A DNA stretch of 40,780 nt from Acidobacteriota bacterium (GTDB lineage: Bacteria; Acidobacteriota; Blastocatellia; RBC074). This document shows positions 8,495 to 16,654 of the stretch, piece after piece. Below the pieces are notes generated by a model. That model did not search any database and was not told the origin of the DNA. It saw only the letters and a list, made by a program, of their open reading frames with translations. Each line of letters starts with the position of its first letter. The first letter of the stretch is position 1. The DNA lies in NCBI GenBank assembly GCA_022072205.1, contig JAJVID010000114.1:18212-58991 (forward strand). Direction: 5' to 3'. The position numbers and the translations under genes are program-made.

Positions 8495-9133
8495 TCAGCG
8501 GATAATTTTTCCTTCTTCCAATGAAGCTGTGGGTGGAATGAAATTCAGATTAAGGTACGCTTTCACTTCCGCAGCCCATTCCCGCACGCCCTGATAATCA
8601 ATTTTCTCCTGCGTTTTCAGATCTCCCGCCATTCCGACAGCGTCCAGGCCGAGTTGATTGGCGATATAAAGCGCGCGCGACAGGTGAAAACTCTGCGAGA
8701 CCAATACCGCCTGTTTGAGTCCGAAAACCTCCTTCGCTCGCAGGCAGGTTTCGTAGGTCGAGCGTCCCGATGTATCAACAATCACGTCTTTCGACGCGAC
8801 GGCGCGATTGACCAGATACTCGTACATCGCTTTCGGTTCATTGTAATTCGAATGGCGAGCGTCGCCGGAAACCAGGATGCGATCCACTTTGCGAGCGCGG
8901 TAAAGCTCTATTGCGGTTTCAACACGGTCTTCAAGAATCGGCGAAAGAGCGCCATTGCCGTAAACGCTCGCGCCAAACACAACGGCCACGCGTGGACTGG
9001 CCCAGTTGCGCGTATCCAGATCGTTTATGTTTGATATGACGCGGTCGTCATATTTGTGAACCTGGCCATGCACGTACAGAAAGATAAGCGCAATGATCAG
9101 GATCACAAAAAGTAAAAACCTAGAGCGACTCAT
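8495..9133 (-). CDS. SanA/YdcF-family (DUF218) membrane protein
   Basis: 212 residues from ATG 9133. One N-terminal membrane anchor (FLLFVILIIALIFLYV) precedes a DUF218 domain with VVFGASVYGNGALSPILEDR, ILVSGDA, DTSGRSTYETC and VSQSFHLSRAL. These are the conserved nucleotide/lipid-phosphate-binding-like motifs of the ElyC/SanA/YdcF family. Family members act in envelope maintenance and vancomycin tolerance, with poorly known chemistry. The longer frame to a TTG at 9217 would put an unlikely hydrophilic extension before the anchor, so the shorter start is chosen, although no strong ribosome site is visible. Confidence 0.82.
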   Translation of the reverse strand: MSRSRFLLFVILIIALIFLYVHGQVHKYDDRVISNINDLDTRNWASPRVAVVFGASVYGNGALSPILEDRVETAIELYRARKVDRILVSGDARHSNYNEPKAMYEYLVNRAVASKDVIVDTSGRSTYETCLRAKEVFGLKQAVLVSQSFHLSRALYIANQLGLDAVGMAGDLKTQEKIDYQGVREWAAEVKAYLNLNFIPPTASLEEGKIIR

Positions 9134-9327
9134 TGTTGCCAGGGCGATAAAAACTCTTCCGAACTGCGATTTCTCAAGCCGGTCGCTATCAAACAATTTC
9201 GCAGGCGAGGCTGTCAAGCCACTTGGGGCGCGGTTTTCAAAAGTCGGTCAAAGTAATCAGAAAGAGCCTCCTGAATGATGATGAAGGGAAACCTTTAAGG
9301 GATGACTCGGAAATAACCTTGCCATTT

Positions 9328-9768
9328 CTAGACAACTCCAAATTGAGAGAATCGAAATTCTCTTCCGATGGCGACTTTGCCCAACTGCCCGCAATACTGG
9401 CGGGAGACACCAACCGAATATTCCCCTTTTTGGGGATGGCCTGTGTCATCCGCAATTGTCGCTTCGACACCAGCGGGTGCGATGAGCGCAGGCAGGGCCT
9501 GCTGAGGCGTGATGTTCAGTAGGGGCATCACACTACGGCGAGTCAGTAATGAACTGTTGTAACGACTGATGCTTGTTTCTGGTATTGTCCGGGGCTACCG
9601 CCGCTGCGATTGGTTCTATACTTTTGGGTTCGAGAGGCAACAGCACCACGTGCAGTAATCAAGTAACGGTTCGGTACGATCAGAGTCATCTACAGCTTTT
9701 GAGACCAGCGCCAAGTATTGATCGGAACGCTGCTCGCGGGTGGGGTGCGATGGATTATTGATTTTCAT
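9328..9768 (-). pseudogene. Degenerate IS701-family transposase
   Basis: Three successive minus-strand frames line up with one transposase: about 9768-9650 (MKINNPSHPTREQRSDQYL up to LLDYCT), about 9647-9536 (VLLPLEPKSIEPIAAAV, then HQSLQQFITDSP) and 9531-9328 (LLNITPQQALPAL, IADDTGHPQKG with the presumed catalytic Asp, then SVGVSRQYCGQLGK). At least two frameshifts separate them, and the protein ends at about 130-140 residues although the family has roughly 400 or more. It is therefore a dead 5' remnant. No terminal repeats were found. Other bases in 9134-9988 hold no recognisable gene. Confidence 0.8.
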
Positions 9769-9907
9769 CGCGTTACATAAACGTAATTGGCGTGAAAATG
9801 CCCGCGGCCTTAACACAGTAGTACTACTTGCAAGCTTTGAATTGAGGCATTCACTTTGGCACAGCCAGTTTTCTTCAGTCCACTTATTGCGCCACAACAT
9901 TTACAGG

Positions 9908-9927
9908 GGGGAAGTTTTTTCTTCCCC
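9908..9927 (-). terminator. Short hairpin downstream of the pyridoxamine-oxidase-like gene
   Basis: A 7-bp stem (GGGGAAG / CTTCCCC) with a T6 loop lies about 62 bases past the stop at 9989. The stem is short and has no long U-run on the minus strand, so it is a weak terminator candidate. Confidence 0.3.
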
Positions 9928-9988
9928 TAAATAAATCGGGATAGCGGCGGGTTATTTGGAGCGCTGAGGGACACGGGCTTTGGTCCGC

Positions 9989-10528
9989 TCAATCGCCATC
10001 CTGAAAACCCCATCGAGTAGCGTCCTTCGGAAACTGCTCCCACGCTAAAACCCAGCGCGGCTGGAAGACAAACGTCCCTGCGTTTTCATAATCCTCAGGC
10101 TTCGGCGCATAGCCATACTTCTTTTTGGAGGCTTCAATCAAGCGGGCGGTAAGCGAGCTATCCTGCGCGCGCAACTCGCTTGCATCGCCGTGCAGGATGA
10201 CCACGTCCGAGCCGCTTTCCAGATGCACGCAGACTGCCGGGTTCTTCGCCAGATTGCGGTTACGGCGCGTTTGCGGGCTGCCGCCGAAATAGAGCCGGTC
10301 GTCGAGCCACAAACCCCAGACCGGTGTTGCGTGTGGCCGCCCCTCCCGGTCAACCGTGCATACCCAATAGTTTTGAGCCTCGGCCATCCGTTCGGTTACG
10401 TGAGACCAGGGGAGCAATCCTTTATTGTCTTTCGGGACGCCATAACCCGGCATGTGCGGGCGGCTCGCTGCCGGTCCGGTTTCCTGATTGGCTTGTTTCT
10501 TGTTCGATGATCGTTTTGTGGTCGTCAT
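9989..10528 (-). CDS. Pyridoxamine 5'-phosphate oxidase-fold flavoprotein
   Basis: 179 residues. After a disordered Lys/Ser-rich N-terminus (1-30), the FMN-binding split-barrel shows [23 protein letters not shown] in outline (about 53-75), then [19 protein letters not shown] and a C-terminal [15 protein letters not shown]. This is the general PNPOx-like family (including F420- or FMN-binding deazaflavin reductases) rather than a true PdxH. GGGAGG about 8 bases upstream supports ATG 10528. It is divergent from the WYL regulator gene, so it is a candidate target of that regulator. The substrate is unknown. Confidence 0.82.
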   Translation of the reverse strand: MTTTKRSSNKKQANQETGPAASRPHMPGYGVPKDNKGLLPWSHVTERMAEAQNYWVCTVDREGRPHATPVWGLWLDDRLYFGGSPQTRRNRNLAKNPAVCVHLESGSDVVILHGDASELRAQDSSLTARLIEASKKKYGYAPKPEDYENAGTFVFQPRWVLAWEQFPKDATRWGFQDGD

Positions 10529-10599
10529 AATGCGCCTCCCAACGCTTCAGTTTTGCGGTTTCAGGTGTGGGAATGATTGCCAGCTTATGCGATCATTCC

Positions 10600-10614
10600 T
10601 GACACCTTCTGTCA
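10600..10614. promoter_or_regulatory. Candidate operator, inverted repeat TGACA-N5-TGTCA
   Basis: TGACACCTTCTGTCA is a perfect 5-bp inverted repeat with a 5-base spacer. It lies in the 132-base gap between the PNPOx-like gene and the WYL regulator gene, 46 bases before the regulator's ATG. Its position suits autoregulation and control of the divergent gene. Binding is inferred. Confidence 0.4.
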
Positions 10615-10660
10615 TATTTCGAAGTTGAACGAAAAAATAATTCTGAAAGCGAGGAAGTCT

Positions 10661-11638
10661 ATGCGCGCCGATCGGCTGCTCTCGATAATGCTGCTGTTAC
10701 AGGCTCACCAGCGGATGACCGCGAATGATCTGGCTGAGCGGCTGGAAGTCTCCGAACGAACGATTCATCGTGACATGGAGGCGTTGGGCATGGCTGGCAT
10801 CCCAGTCATTGCGGAACGTGGCGCGGGCGGCGGGTGGTCTTTGCTTGGCGAGTATCGAACCAATCTGACCGGCCTGAACGAAGCCGAAATTCAGGCGCTC
10901 TTCCTCGCGCGTTCGCCTCGATTGCTCGACGATCTGGGCTTGGGCAAAGCCGCCGAAATTGCGTTCACCAAACTTTTCGCGGCTGTGCCGTCCAAGTCCC
11001 GCCACGACGCCGAATCGGCGAGCCAGCGAATTTACGTTGATGTCACTGGCTGGAACCGGAGTGAAGAATCCGTCCCATTGCTGCCGTTGTTGCAGGAAGC
11101 GGTCTGGCAGGAGCGCAAATTGAAATTTACGTACGATCGCGGCAATGATTGCAGCGTCGAGCGCGTGGTTGATCCGCTGGGTCTGGTGGCCAAAGGCAGC
11201 GTTTGGTATCTGGTCGCGGCGATTGACGGCGACATTCGCAATTATCGCGTTTCCCGCATGCTCCAGGCTGAACTGACCGATCAGGCGTTCGTTCGTCCCG
11301 AATCATTCGATCTCGTCAAGCATTGGCATCAATCTAATGTCGAATTTAAATCCAGATTTCCGCGCTACGCGGTGACGGTTCGTGTTCACCCCGAAGCGGT
11401 CAATCGTTTGTACATCATCGGCAGGTTTTCGCGCGTCGAACGAGTTGACCCACCGGATGAGGTGGGCGAAAACGGCTGGGCGCGAGTCTCGATCTGTTTT
11501 CAGTTTGAAGATGACGCCTGCGAATGCCTGCTGGGGTTTGGAGATCAACTTGAAATAATCGAGCCGCAGGAATTGCGTCGGAAAATCATCAGCCGCGCCA
11601 GGAGCGTTATCGCTTTCTACGACAAGAGGGTAAGCTGA
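10661..11638 (+). CDS. YafY-family transcriptional regulator (HTH_11 and WYL domains)
   Basis: 325 residues from ATG 10661. The N-terminal winged helix (MRADRLLSIMLLLQ, then ANDLAERLEVSERTIHRDME) recognises DNA, followed by GIPVIAERGAGGGWSLL. The middle WYL domain (about 145-225) contains SVERVVDPLGLVAKGSVWYLVA and RNYRVSRM, as in YafY/PafBC-like regulators, which sense ligands or nucleic acids. The frame extends 28 codons further upstream, but GAGGAAG just before 10661 and the typical 'MRADRLL' start favour the shorter protein. It is divergent from the PNPOx-like gene with an inverted repeat between them. Confidence 0.9.
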   Translation: MRADRLLSIMLLLQAHQRMTANDLAERLEVSERTIHRDMEALGMAGIPVIAERGAGGGWSLLGEYRTNLTGLNEAEIQALFLARSPRLLDDLGLGKAAEIAFTKLFAAVPSKSRHDAESASQRIYVDVTGWNRSEESVPLLPLLQEAVWQERKLKFTYDRGNDCSVERVVDPLGLVAKGSVWYLVAAIDGDIRNYRVSRMLQAELTDQAFVRPESFDLVKHWHQSNVEFKSRFPRYAVTVRVHPEAVNRLYIIGRFSRVERVDPPDEVGENGWARVSICFQFEDDACECLLGFGDQLEIIEPQELRRKIISRARSVIAFYDKRVS

Positions 11639-11660
11639 GAATGCTTTCAAGAACGCCCTT

Positions 11661-11689
11661 TTGACACATCCCGTTGCTCCAATTACACT
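11661..11689 (+). promoter_or_regulatory. Sigma70-type promoter for rseP
   Basis: TTGACA (11661-11666) and TACACT (11684-11689) are spaced by 17 bases. The predicted start near 11696 lies about 100 bases before the GTG at 11796. It also argues against translation starting further upstream in the longer open frame. Confidence 0.5.
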
Positions 11690-11795
11690 CACTCATCGAA
11701 TCATTAGTTTGAAGCGGTTCTTACGCGGCGCACGTCGCCGCGCATTTGCTGGCCGGGTTGGCGAATTAACAACGGCGATAGCGAGGAGTAAAACG

Positions 11796-13157
11796 GTGGC
11801 CTATCTATCTTTTGTCATTATTCTATGCGCGATGGTGGTGATCCACGAATTCGGACACTTCATCGTCGCTAAGATGCTGGGCATTGCGGTCGAAACTTTC
11901 TCGGTAGGCTTCGGTCCGCGCCTGTTCGGTTTCAGGATTGGCGAAACCGATTACCGTTTCAGCGCGATCCCGCTCGGCGGTTACGTCAAATTTCGCGGCG
12001 AAAATCTGGAGATGATCCAGGGCAAGAGCGATGGTTCGATTGACGAATTTCTCTCGCATCCGAAATGGAAACGCTTTCTGGTGGCCGTCGCCGGGCCTGT
12101 TTTCAATATCGTCACCGCATTGCTGATTCCGACAGCCGCAATCCTGGTCGGCTTTCAGGATGACATTTATAACTCGCAGCAGGTCGTGATCGGTGAAGTC
12201 ACGCCGGGTTCCACCGCTGAACAGTCCGGCCTGCAGAAAGGCGACCGCATCATCGCTTTCGGCGACGAGAAGAATCCGACCTGGGCCACCTGGCGCGACA
12301 AAGTCATTACCAATCTGGGCGAAGATATTCCGCTGACCGTTGACCGCCATGGACAAATCGTCAATTTGAAGCTGCGCCCGCGCGTCGAAACCATCGGCAA
12401 GGAGCAGATCGGCGTTGTTGATCTTGAACCGCCGCTAACTTACATCGGTGTGGGGCCGGTAACGAAAAACTCAGCGGCCGAACGCGCCGGGCTGCAAATG
12501 GGCGACAAGATCACCTCGATTAACGGCCTGCCGATCACGGGATGGCATCAGCTTCGCCGCATAATCCAGGAAGGCCGTGAAGTCACGCTGACCGTCCATC
12601 GCGGGCAGGAGACTTTGACAATCAAAGGCACGCCGGAAAAGCAGGGCGATGTTTACCTGCTGGGCTTTACTCGCACCTTCGAGAAGAAGCTGCTCAAGAC
12701 GGATTCGCTGGCGGTAGCGTTGCGCTACGGATGGGACTCCAACATTCGTATCATCAAGCTGACGGGCGAAATCTTCCAACAGATTTTCAGCGGCCAGCGT
12801 TCCGCCCGAAACTCCATCGGCGGGCCGATCAGGATCGCCGAACAGACCGTCAACGCCTACGACATCGCGGGCTGGGCCGGCGTGATCGAATTGATGGGAT
12901 TGCTCAGCCTGAACCTGGGCGTTTTCAATCTCCTGCCAATCCCGGTGCTCGACGGCGGCGTGATCCTGCTGATTTTCATCGAATGGATTCTGGGTCTGGT
13001 TGGTTTGACTCTGACGATGAACTTCCGCGAACGGTTCCAGCAGGTCGGTTTCGTGCTGGTGCTTTTGCTAATGGGCTTCGTCATCATTAACGACGTCGTC
13101 GGGGTGGGCGAAAAATTTTTCAGTAAACCACCAGCGCAGGAACAACAGAGAAAATAG
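11796..13157 (+). CDS. rseP: RIP metalloprotease RseP (site-2 protease)
   Basis: 453 residues from GTG 11796. It is an intramembrane zinc protease that cleaves anti-sigma factors and signal-peptide remnants in the inner membrane. TM1 contains HEFGH (17-21), the zinc-binding and catalytic motif, followed by VGFGPRLFGFRIGETDYRFS and IPLGGYVKF. Two PDZ domains follow (VIGEVTPGSTAEQSGLQKGD and IGVGPVTKNSAAERAGLQMG), then NLLPIPVLDGG, the third zinc ligand region, and C-terminal membrane segments. GAGGAG with a 7-base spacer fixes the GTG start; the 45 codons upstream in frame look non-coding. The usual neighbours dxr and bamA are not next to it here. Confidence 0.93.
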   Translation: MAYLSFVIILCAMVVIHEFGHFIVAKMLGIAVETFSVGFGPRLFGFRIGETDYRFSAIPLGGYVKFRGENLEMIQGKSDGSIDEFLSHPKWKRFLVAVAGPVFNIVTALLIPTAAILVGFQDDIYNSQQVVIGEVTPGSTAEQSGLQKGDRIIAFGDEKNPTWATWRDKVITNLGEDIPLTVDRHGQIVNLKLRPRVETIGKEQIGVVDLEPPLTYIGVGPVTKNSAAERAGLQMGDKITSINGLPITGWHQLRRIIQEGREVTLTVHRGQETLTIKGTPEKQGDVYLLGFTRTFEKKLLKTDSLAVALRYGWDSNIRIIKLTGEIFQQIFSGQRSARNSIGGPIRIAEQTVNAYDIAGWAGVIELMGLLSLNLGVFNLLPIPVLDGGVILLIFIEWILGLVGLTLTMNFRERFQQVGFVLVLLLMGFVIINDVVGVGEKFFSKPPAQEQQRK

Positions 13158-13173
13158 TCTTCGCTGAAAGACG

Positions 13174-13206
13174 CGGGCGGTTCGGATTGACGGATCGCCC
13201 GTTTTT
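13174..13206 (+). terminator. Intrinsic terminator after rseP
   Basis: A 10-bp stem including two G-U pairs (CGGGCGGTTC / GGATCGCCCG, 8-base loop) is followed by TTTTTATT and sits 16 bases after the stop. Confidence 0.8.
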
Positions 13207-13277
13207 ATTGGGCCGCGAGTGGAGCGGTTACATCCCGGCCCGATCGCATCTCTCCTAACTTCATCTCCTCAACATTT

Positions 13278-14759
13278 ATGACTCAGGAAGAAAAGTTCGT
13301 TCGCGGACTCGGCCTGTTCGATTCAACGATGATCGTGGCCGGGGCGATGATCGGGTCAGGCATCTTCATTGTCTCGGCTGAAATCTCGCGGCAAGTCGGC
13401 AGTCCCGGATGGTTGCTGGTCGTCTGGCTGATCACGGGATTGCTGACGCTGATCGGCGCAATTAGTTATGGCGAACTCGCGGCGATGATGCCGAAAGCGG
13501 GCGGGCAATACGTTTACCTGCGCGAAGCCTTTTCGCCGATGTGGGGATTTCTTTACGGTTGGACGCTATTTCTGGTGATTCAAACCGGAACGATTGCGGC
13601 GGTCGCCGTGGGCTTCGCGCGCTATCTGGGCGTGCTGTGGCCGACGATTTCCGAAAACAATTACATCGTTGCGCCGATCCGGTTGAGTTCCGGTTACGCC
13701 ATCTCGCTTTCGACGGCGCAACTTGTCGGCGTGCTGATGATCGCGCTGTTGACCTGGATGAACACGCGCGGGTTGAAGATCGGCAAACTCGTGCAGAATA
13801 TTTTCACCGTCACGAAGACCGGCGCATTGATAGCTTTGATCGTGCTGGGAGTGACCGTCGGTTACCAGTCCGTCGCGGCAAACGCCAACTTCGGCGACCT
13901 GTGGACAGTGCGCGGCGGTTTGCAGGATGTGGGAGACGGTTTGACTGCGGCGACGGCTTTCGGGCTGTTCGTCGCCATCTGCGTCGCGCAAACAAATTCG
14001 CTCTTTTCAGCCGACGCCTGGAACAATATCACCTTCACTGCGGGGGAAGTGAAAGACCCGCGCCGCAACATCCCGCTCTCGCTCGCGCTCGGCACAACGC
14101 TGGTCATCGGTCTGTACCTGCTTGCCAACATCGCTTTTCTGGTTACATTGCCGCTCGGCGCAATTCAGCAGGCTCCGAGCGACCGCGTGGCTTCGGCAAC
14201 GGCGGATGTGATCTTTCCCGGTTATGGCGCGGCGATTATGGCTGTTGCGATCATGATCTCGACCTTCGGCTGCGCCAACGGAATGATTTTGGCAGGCGCG
14301 CGCGCATATTACGCGATGGCGAAAGACGAACTGTTCTTCCGTCCCGCCGGCGAATTGAATCGCAGCGCTGTGCCCACGTGGGGATTGGTGATTCAAGGCG
14401 TCTGGGCGGCCATTCTGGTTCTGCCGCGCACGGTCAAAGCGGACGGATCGTACGGCAATCTTTACAGCAATCTGCTGGTCTACGTGATTTCGGCGGCGCT
14501 GATCTTCTACATTCTGACAATCGCCGGGATTTACGTGCTGCGCTTGAAGCGCCCGGACGCTGAGCGCCCGTATAAAGCTTTCGGCTATCCTGTTGTTCCC
14601 GCGCTCTACATCATCGGCGCAGCGGTGATTCTGGTTGTGCTTTTTGTTTATCAAACGGCCACGACGTGGCCTGGGTTGGCGATTGTCTTGTCGGGTGTGC
14701 CGGCCTACCTGCTTTGGCGCGCTCAGGCGCGGAAACAAGTGGTCGCCGGCCAAGACTAA
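13278..14759 (+). CDS. APC-family amino acid permease
   Basis: 493 residues with about 12 membrane segments. The N-terminal motif GLGLFDSTMIVAGAMIGSGI is the broken helix 1 of the APC superfamily (GxG substrate-binding loop), followed by SYGELAAMMPKAGGQYVYL, the family signature. Later VKDPRRNIPLSLALG and SAVPTWGLVIQG also match amino acid/polyamine antiporters and LAT-like carriers. It moves amino acids across the inner membrane; the substrate cannot be assigned. It is separated from rseP by a terminator, with no strong Shine-Dalgarno before ATG 13278. Confidence 0.9.
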   Translation: MTQEEKFVRGLGLFDSTMIVAGAMIGSGIFIVSAEISRQVGSPGWLLVVWLITGLLTLIGAISYGELAAMMPKAGGQYVYLREAFSPMWGFLYGWTLFLVIQTGTIAAVAVGFARYLGVLWPTISENNYIVAPIRLSSGYAISLSTAQLVGVLMIALLTWMNTRGLKIGKLVQNIFTVTKTGALIALIVLGVTVGYQSVAANANFGDLWTVRGGLQDVGDGLTAATAFGLFVAICVAQTNSLFSADAWNNITFTAGEVKDPRRNIPLSLALGTTLVIGLYLLANIAFLVTLPLGAIQQAPSDRVASATADVIFPGYGAAIMAVAIMISTFGCANGMILAGARAYYAMAKDELFFRPAGELNRSAVPTWGLVIQGVWAAILVLPRTVKADGSYGNLYSNLLVYVISAALIFYILTIAGIYVLRLKRPDAERPYKAFGYPVVPALYIIGAAVILVVLFVYQTATTWPGLAIVLSGVPAYLLWRAQARKQVVAGQD

Positions 14760-14768
14760 AATGGTACG

Positions 14769-14828
14769 GTACCGCGCGTGAGCAAGCGGTTGACCCTGCA
14801 CGCAACCGCTTGCTCACGCGCGCGGTAC
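14769..14828. repeat. Palindromic repeat, copy 1 (ahead of the SCP2-domain gene)
   Basis: The left arm (14769-14792) begins GTACCGCGCGTGAGCAAGCG. The right arm (14803-14828) is its reverse complement apart from a 2-base CG insertion, leaving a 10-base loop. A near-identical core (CCGCGCGCGTAAGCAA) forms copy 2 ahead of lysC. Structure and sharing suggest a REP-like dispersed palindrome. It ends 24 bases before the SCP2 gene's ATG. Confidence 0.8.
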
Positions 14829-14852
14829 TGACAAAACATCAGGAGAAAATAA

Positions 14853-15173
14853 ATGGCGGACGAGAAAAAAGATTTGGGTGTGGCTGAATTTACCGAAGGC
14901 ATTCGCGAAAGGGTCGGCGAAAATTCCGGCCTCGACGCCGTGATCAAATTCGCTTTCGATGAAGGCGGCGTGATCTTCATTGACGGCAAATCGGTTCCGA
15001 ACGTCGTCAGCAACGAAGACCTCCCGGCGGAAGTCACGCTGAAGATGTCTCTCGACACGATGAACAAGCTTTATCGCAAGGAGACCAACGGAATGATGGC
15101 TTTTATGTCGGGCAAGATAAAGCTCGATGGGAATATGATGGCGGCAATGAAGCTGGATCAGATTCTGGGATGA
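14853..15173 (+). CDS. SCP2 sterol-binding domain protein
   Basis: 106 residues, essentially one SCP2 domain. It shows GLDAVIKFAFDEGGVIFIDG, then EVTLKMSLDTMNKLYRKETN, and ends GKIKLDGNMMAAMKLDQIL, the typical C-terminal signature. These domains bind lipids or acyl-CoA in the cytoplasm. CAGGAGA about 8 bases upstream supports ATG 14853. A CG-rich palindromic repeat lies immediately upstream. It is convergent with the two-component relic on the opposite strand. Confidence 0.88.
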   Translation: MADEKKDLGVAEFTEGIRERVGENSGLDAVIKFAFDEGGVIFIDGKSVPNVVSNEDLPAEVTLKMSLDTMNKLYRKETNGMMAFMSGKIKLDGNMMAAMKLDQILG

Positions 15174-15215
15174 AGTGGACGAGCAGGAAAAGCAGAGGGC
15201 AAGGCAGGTCAGTGT

Positions 15216-15670
15216 TTAAGGCGGTGTCGCATACTGCTCCGCGTTAAAGCGGTAGCCGACCCAACGCTTGGTAAGGATATAACGTGGTTTGGCCGGATCA
15301 GGCTCGATTTCATCACCGATTGGCGCTGTGAAAACAACGCGCGCCGCCGCTCGTTCCGCTCTTTACCCTGATTCGCCCGCCGTGCGCTTTGACGCCGCCG
15401 CGCGCAATCGCCAGGCCCATTCCCATGCCTTTGGGCCGCCCCAGACTTGCAGCGCCTTCATTCGTTGCTTGAAGGAATTTGTTGAAAGCCTGCGCGCAGT
15501 TCAGCCGGTATGCCGCGCACCTTGTCCTCCGCCGCAAACAACACCAACAGCAAAAGCCAGCGCCACAGTCGTCGAATTCAAACGTTGCTGAAACGGCGCC
15601 ATCGCAGCCGTGACGACGGCGACGCCGAACGCGGCGAACAGGTAGCCGTTGACTTTCAGCGCTGAGCTTC
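15216..15670 (-). pseudogene. Collapsed KdpD/KdpE-like two-component system relic
   Basis: Read on the minus strand, three pieces occur in the order expected for a sensor kinase followed by a response regulator. First, about 15670-15530: a DUF4118-like membrane segment (YLFAAFGVAVVTAAMAPFQQ, then LNSTTVALAFAVGV). Second, about 15500-15320: the HATPase C-terminus (PKGMGMGLAIARGGVKAHGG, then RIRVKSG). Third, about 15310-15216: the winged-helix end of a KdpE/OmpR regulator (EIEPDPAKPRYILT, then VGYRFNAE and TAA). Frames shift between pieces and the histidine box, receiver domain and most of the rest are missing. Large internal deletions have left scars of kdpD and kdpE. The region 15174-15799 holds no intact gene. 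Confidence 0.72.
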
Positions 15671-15799
15671 TCGTGAGACTGTCGTTCAGGCTCTTTCCTG
15701 CGTTGCCGCTCTCTGAAAACTTGTAATGCGAGTTACAGACAAACGGCAAGCCGCGCGGTAAAGTGCGCTGCAAAAATTCAAACCGAGGAGCGACAAATC

Positions 15800-16648
15800 G
15801 TGAAATTACTGATCGCTGTTTCGACACTTCTGTGCGCCGTTCTGGCCTTCGCCGTCTTTACGCCACGACGCGAAAGCTCGCCGTCAACCACAATCGCCGC
15901 GACGCTCGAACCGTTCAACGGCAAACGCTCGCCGGTGATCGTCGAGTTGTTCACGTCTGAAGGCTGTTCGAGTTGTCCGCCCGCCGACGCTGTGTTGGCG
16001 CAGTTGCAGAAAGACCAGCCCGTCGCCTACGCCGAGGTCATCGCGTTGAGCGAGCACGTTGATTACTGGAATTACATCGGCTGGGCCGATCCGTTCTCGT
16101 CCGCCGCGTTCAGCGCGCGCCAGGAATCATACGCGGGCGCGTTCGGCAGCGAACGCATCTACACGCCGCAGATGGTGGTTGACGGACAGCTCGAGTTCGT
16201 CGGAAACAGTTTGAGCAAGGCGCGCGAAGCGATCACGACAGCGTCACAAGCGTCAAAAGCCGACGTGCGGATTGAAGCCAGAACGGATGATGTTAAAGAC
16301 AACCGCGCCATCCTGCTCAGCGTGAGTGTCAAAGGTGTTCCGCAAATCAGCCGGGGAGATGTGGCCGAGACGATTCTGGCTGTTACCGAAGACGATCTTT
16401 CATCGAACGTTTCGCGAGGAGAGAATACGGGGCGCAGGCTGGCTCATACGGCAGTCGTGCGTGAAATGCGCGCGCTGGGCAAAGTTGACGGCGCGACCGG
16501 CTCATTTGCGGGCGAGACGACGATGATGATCGCCGATGGCTGGAAGCGCGACGATCTGCGCGTCGTCGTCTTTGTGCAGGAACGCGCTCATCGGCGCGTG
16601 CTGGGCGCGGCGTCTATAAAATTGGGGAAAGCGGGGAATCGAGCCTGA
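15800..16648 (+). CDS. DUF1223 thioredoxin-fold secreted protein
   Basis: 282 residues. The N-terminal signal peptide or anchor (LLIAVSTLLCAVLAFAVF) leads into a DUF1223 domain: VIVELFTSEGCSSCPPADAV with a CxxC pair (C56, C59), then SEHVDYWNYIGWADPFSS and YTPQMVVDGQLEFVG. The family has a thioredoxin-like fold and is exported, but its redox partner is unknown. GAGGAG nine bases upstream fixes a GTG start at 15800. The gene is convergent with the zinc-ribbon gene (6-base gap). Confidence 0.88.
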   Translation: MKLLIAVSTLLCAVLAFAVFTPRRESSPSTTIAATLEPFNGKRSPVIVELFTSEGCSSCPPADAVLAQLQKDQPVAYAEVIALSEHVDYWNYIGWADPFSSAAFSARQESYAGAFGSERIYTPQMVVDGQLEFVGNSLSKAREAITTASQASKADVRIEARTDDVKDNRAILLSVSVKGVPQISRGDVAETILAVTEDDLSSNVSRGENTGRRLAHTAVVREMRALGKVDGATGSFAGETTMMIADGWKRDDLRVVVFVQERAHRRVLGAASIKLGKAGNRA

Positions 16649-16654
16649 TTCCGA

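Noticed and set aside
13541..14563. 340-codon open frame in another frame of the APC permease gene
   Set aside because: Arg/Gly/Asp-rich translation without domains, explained by the GC-skewed codon use of the permease, whose own frame has clear family motifs.
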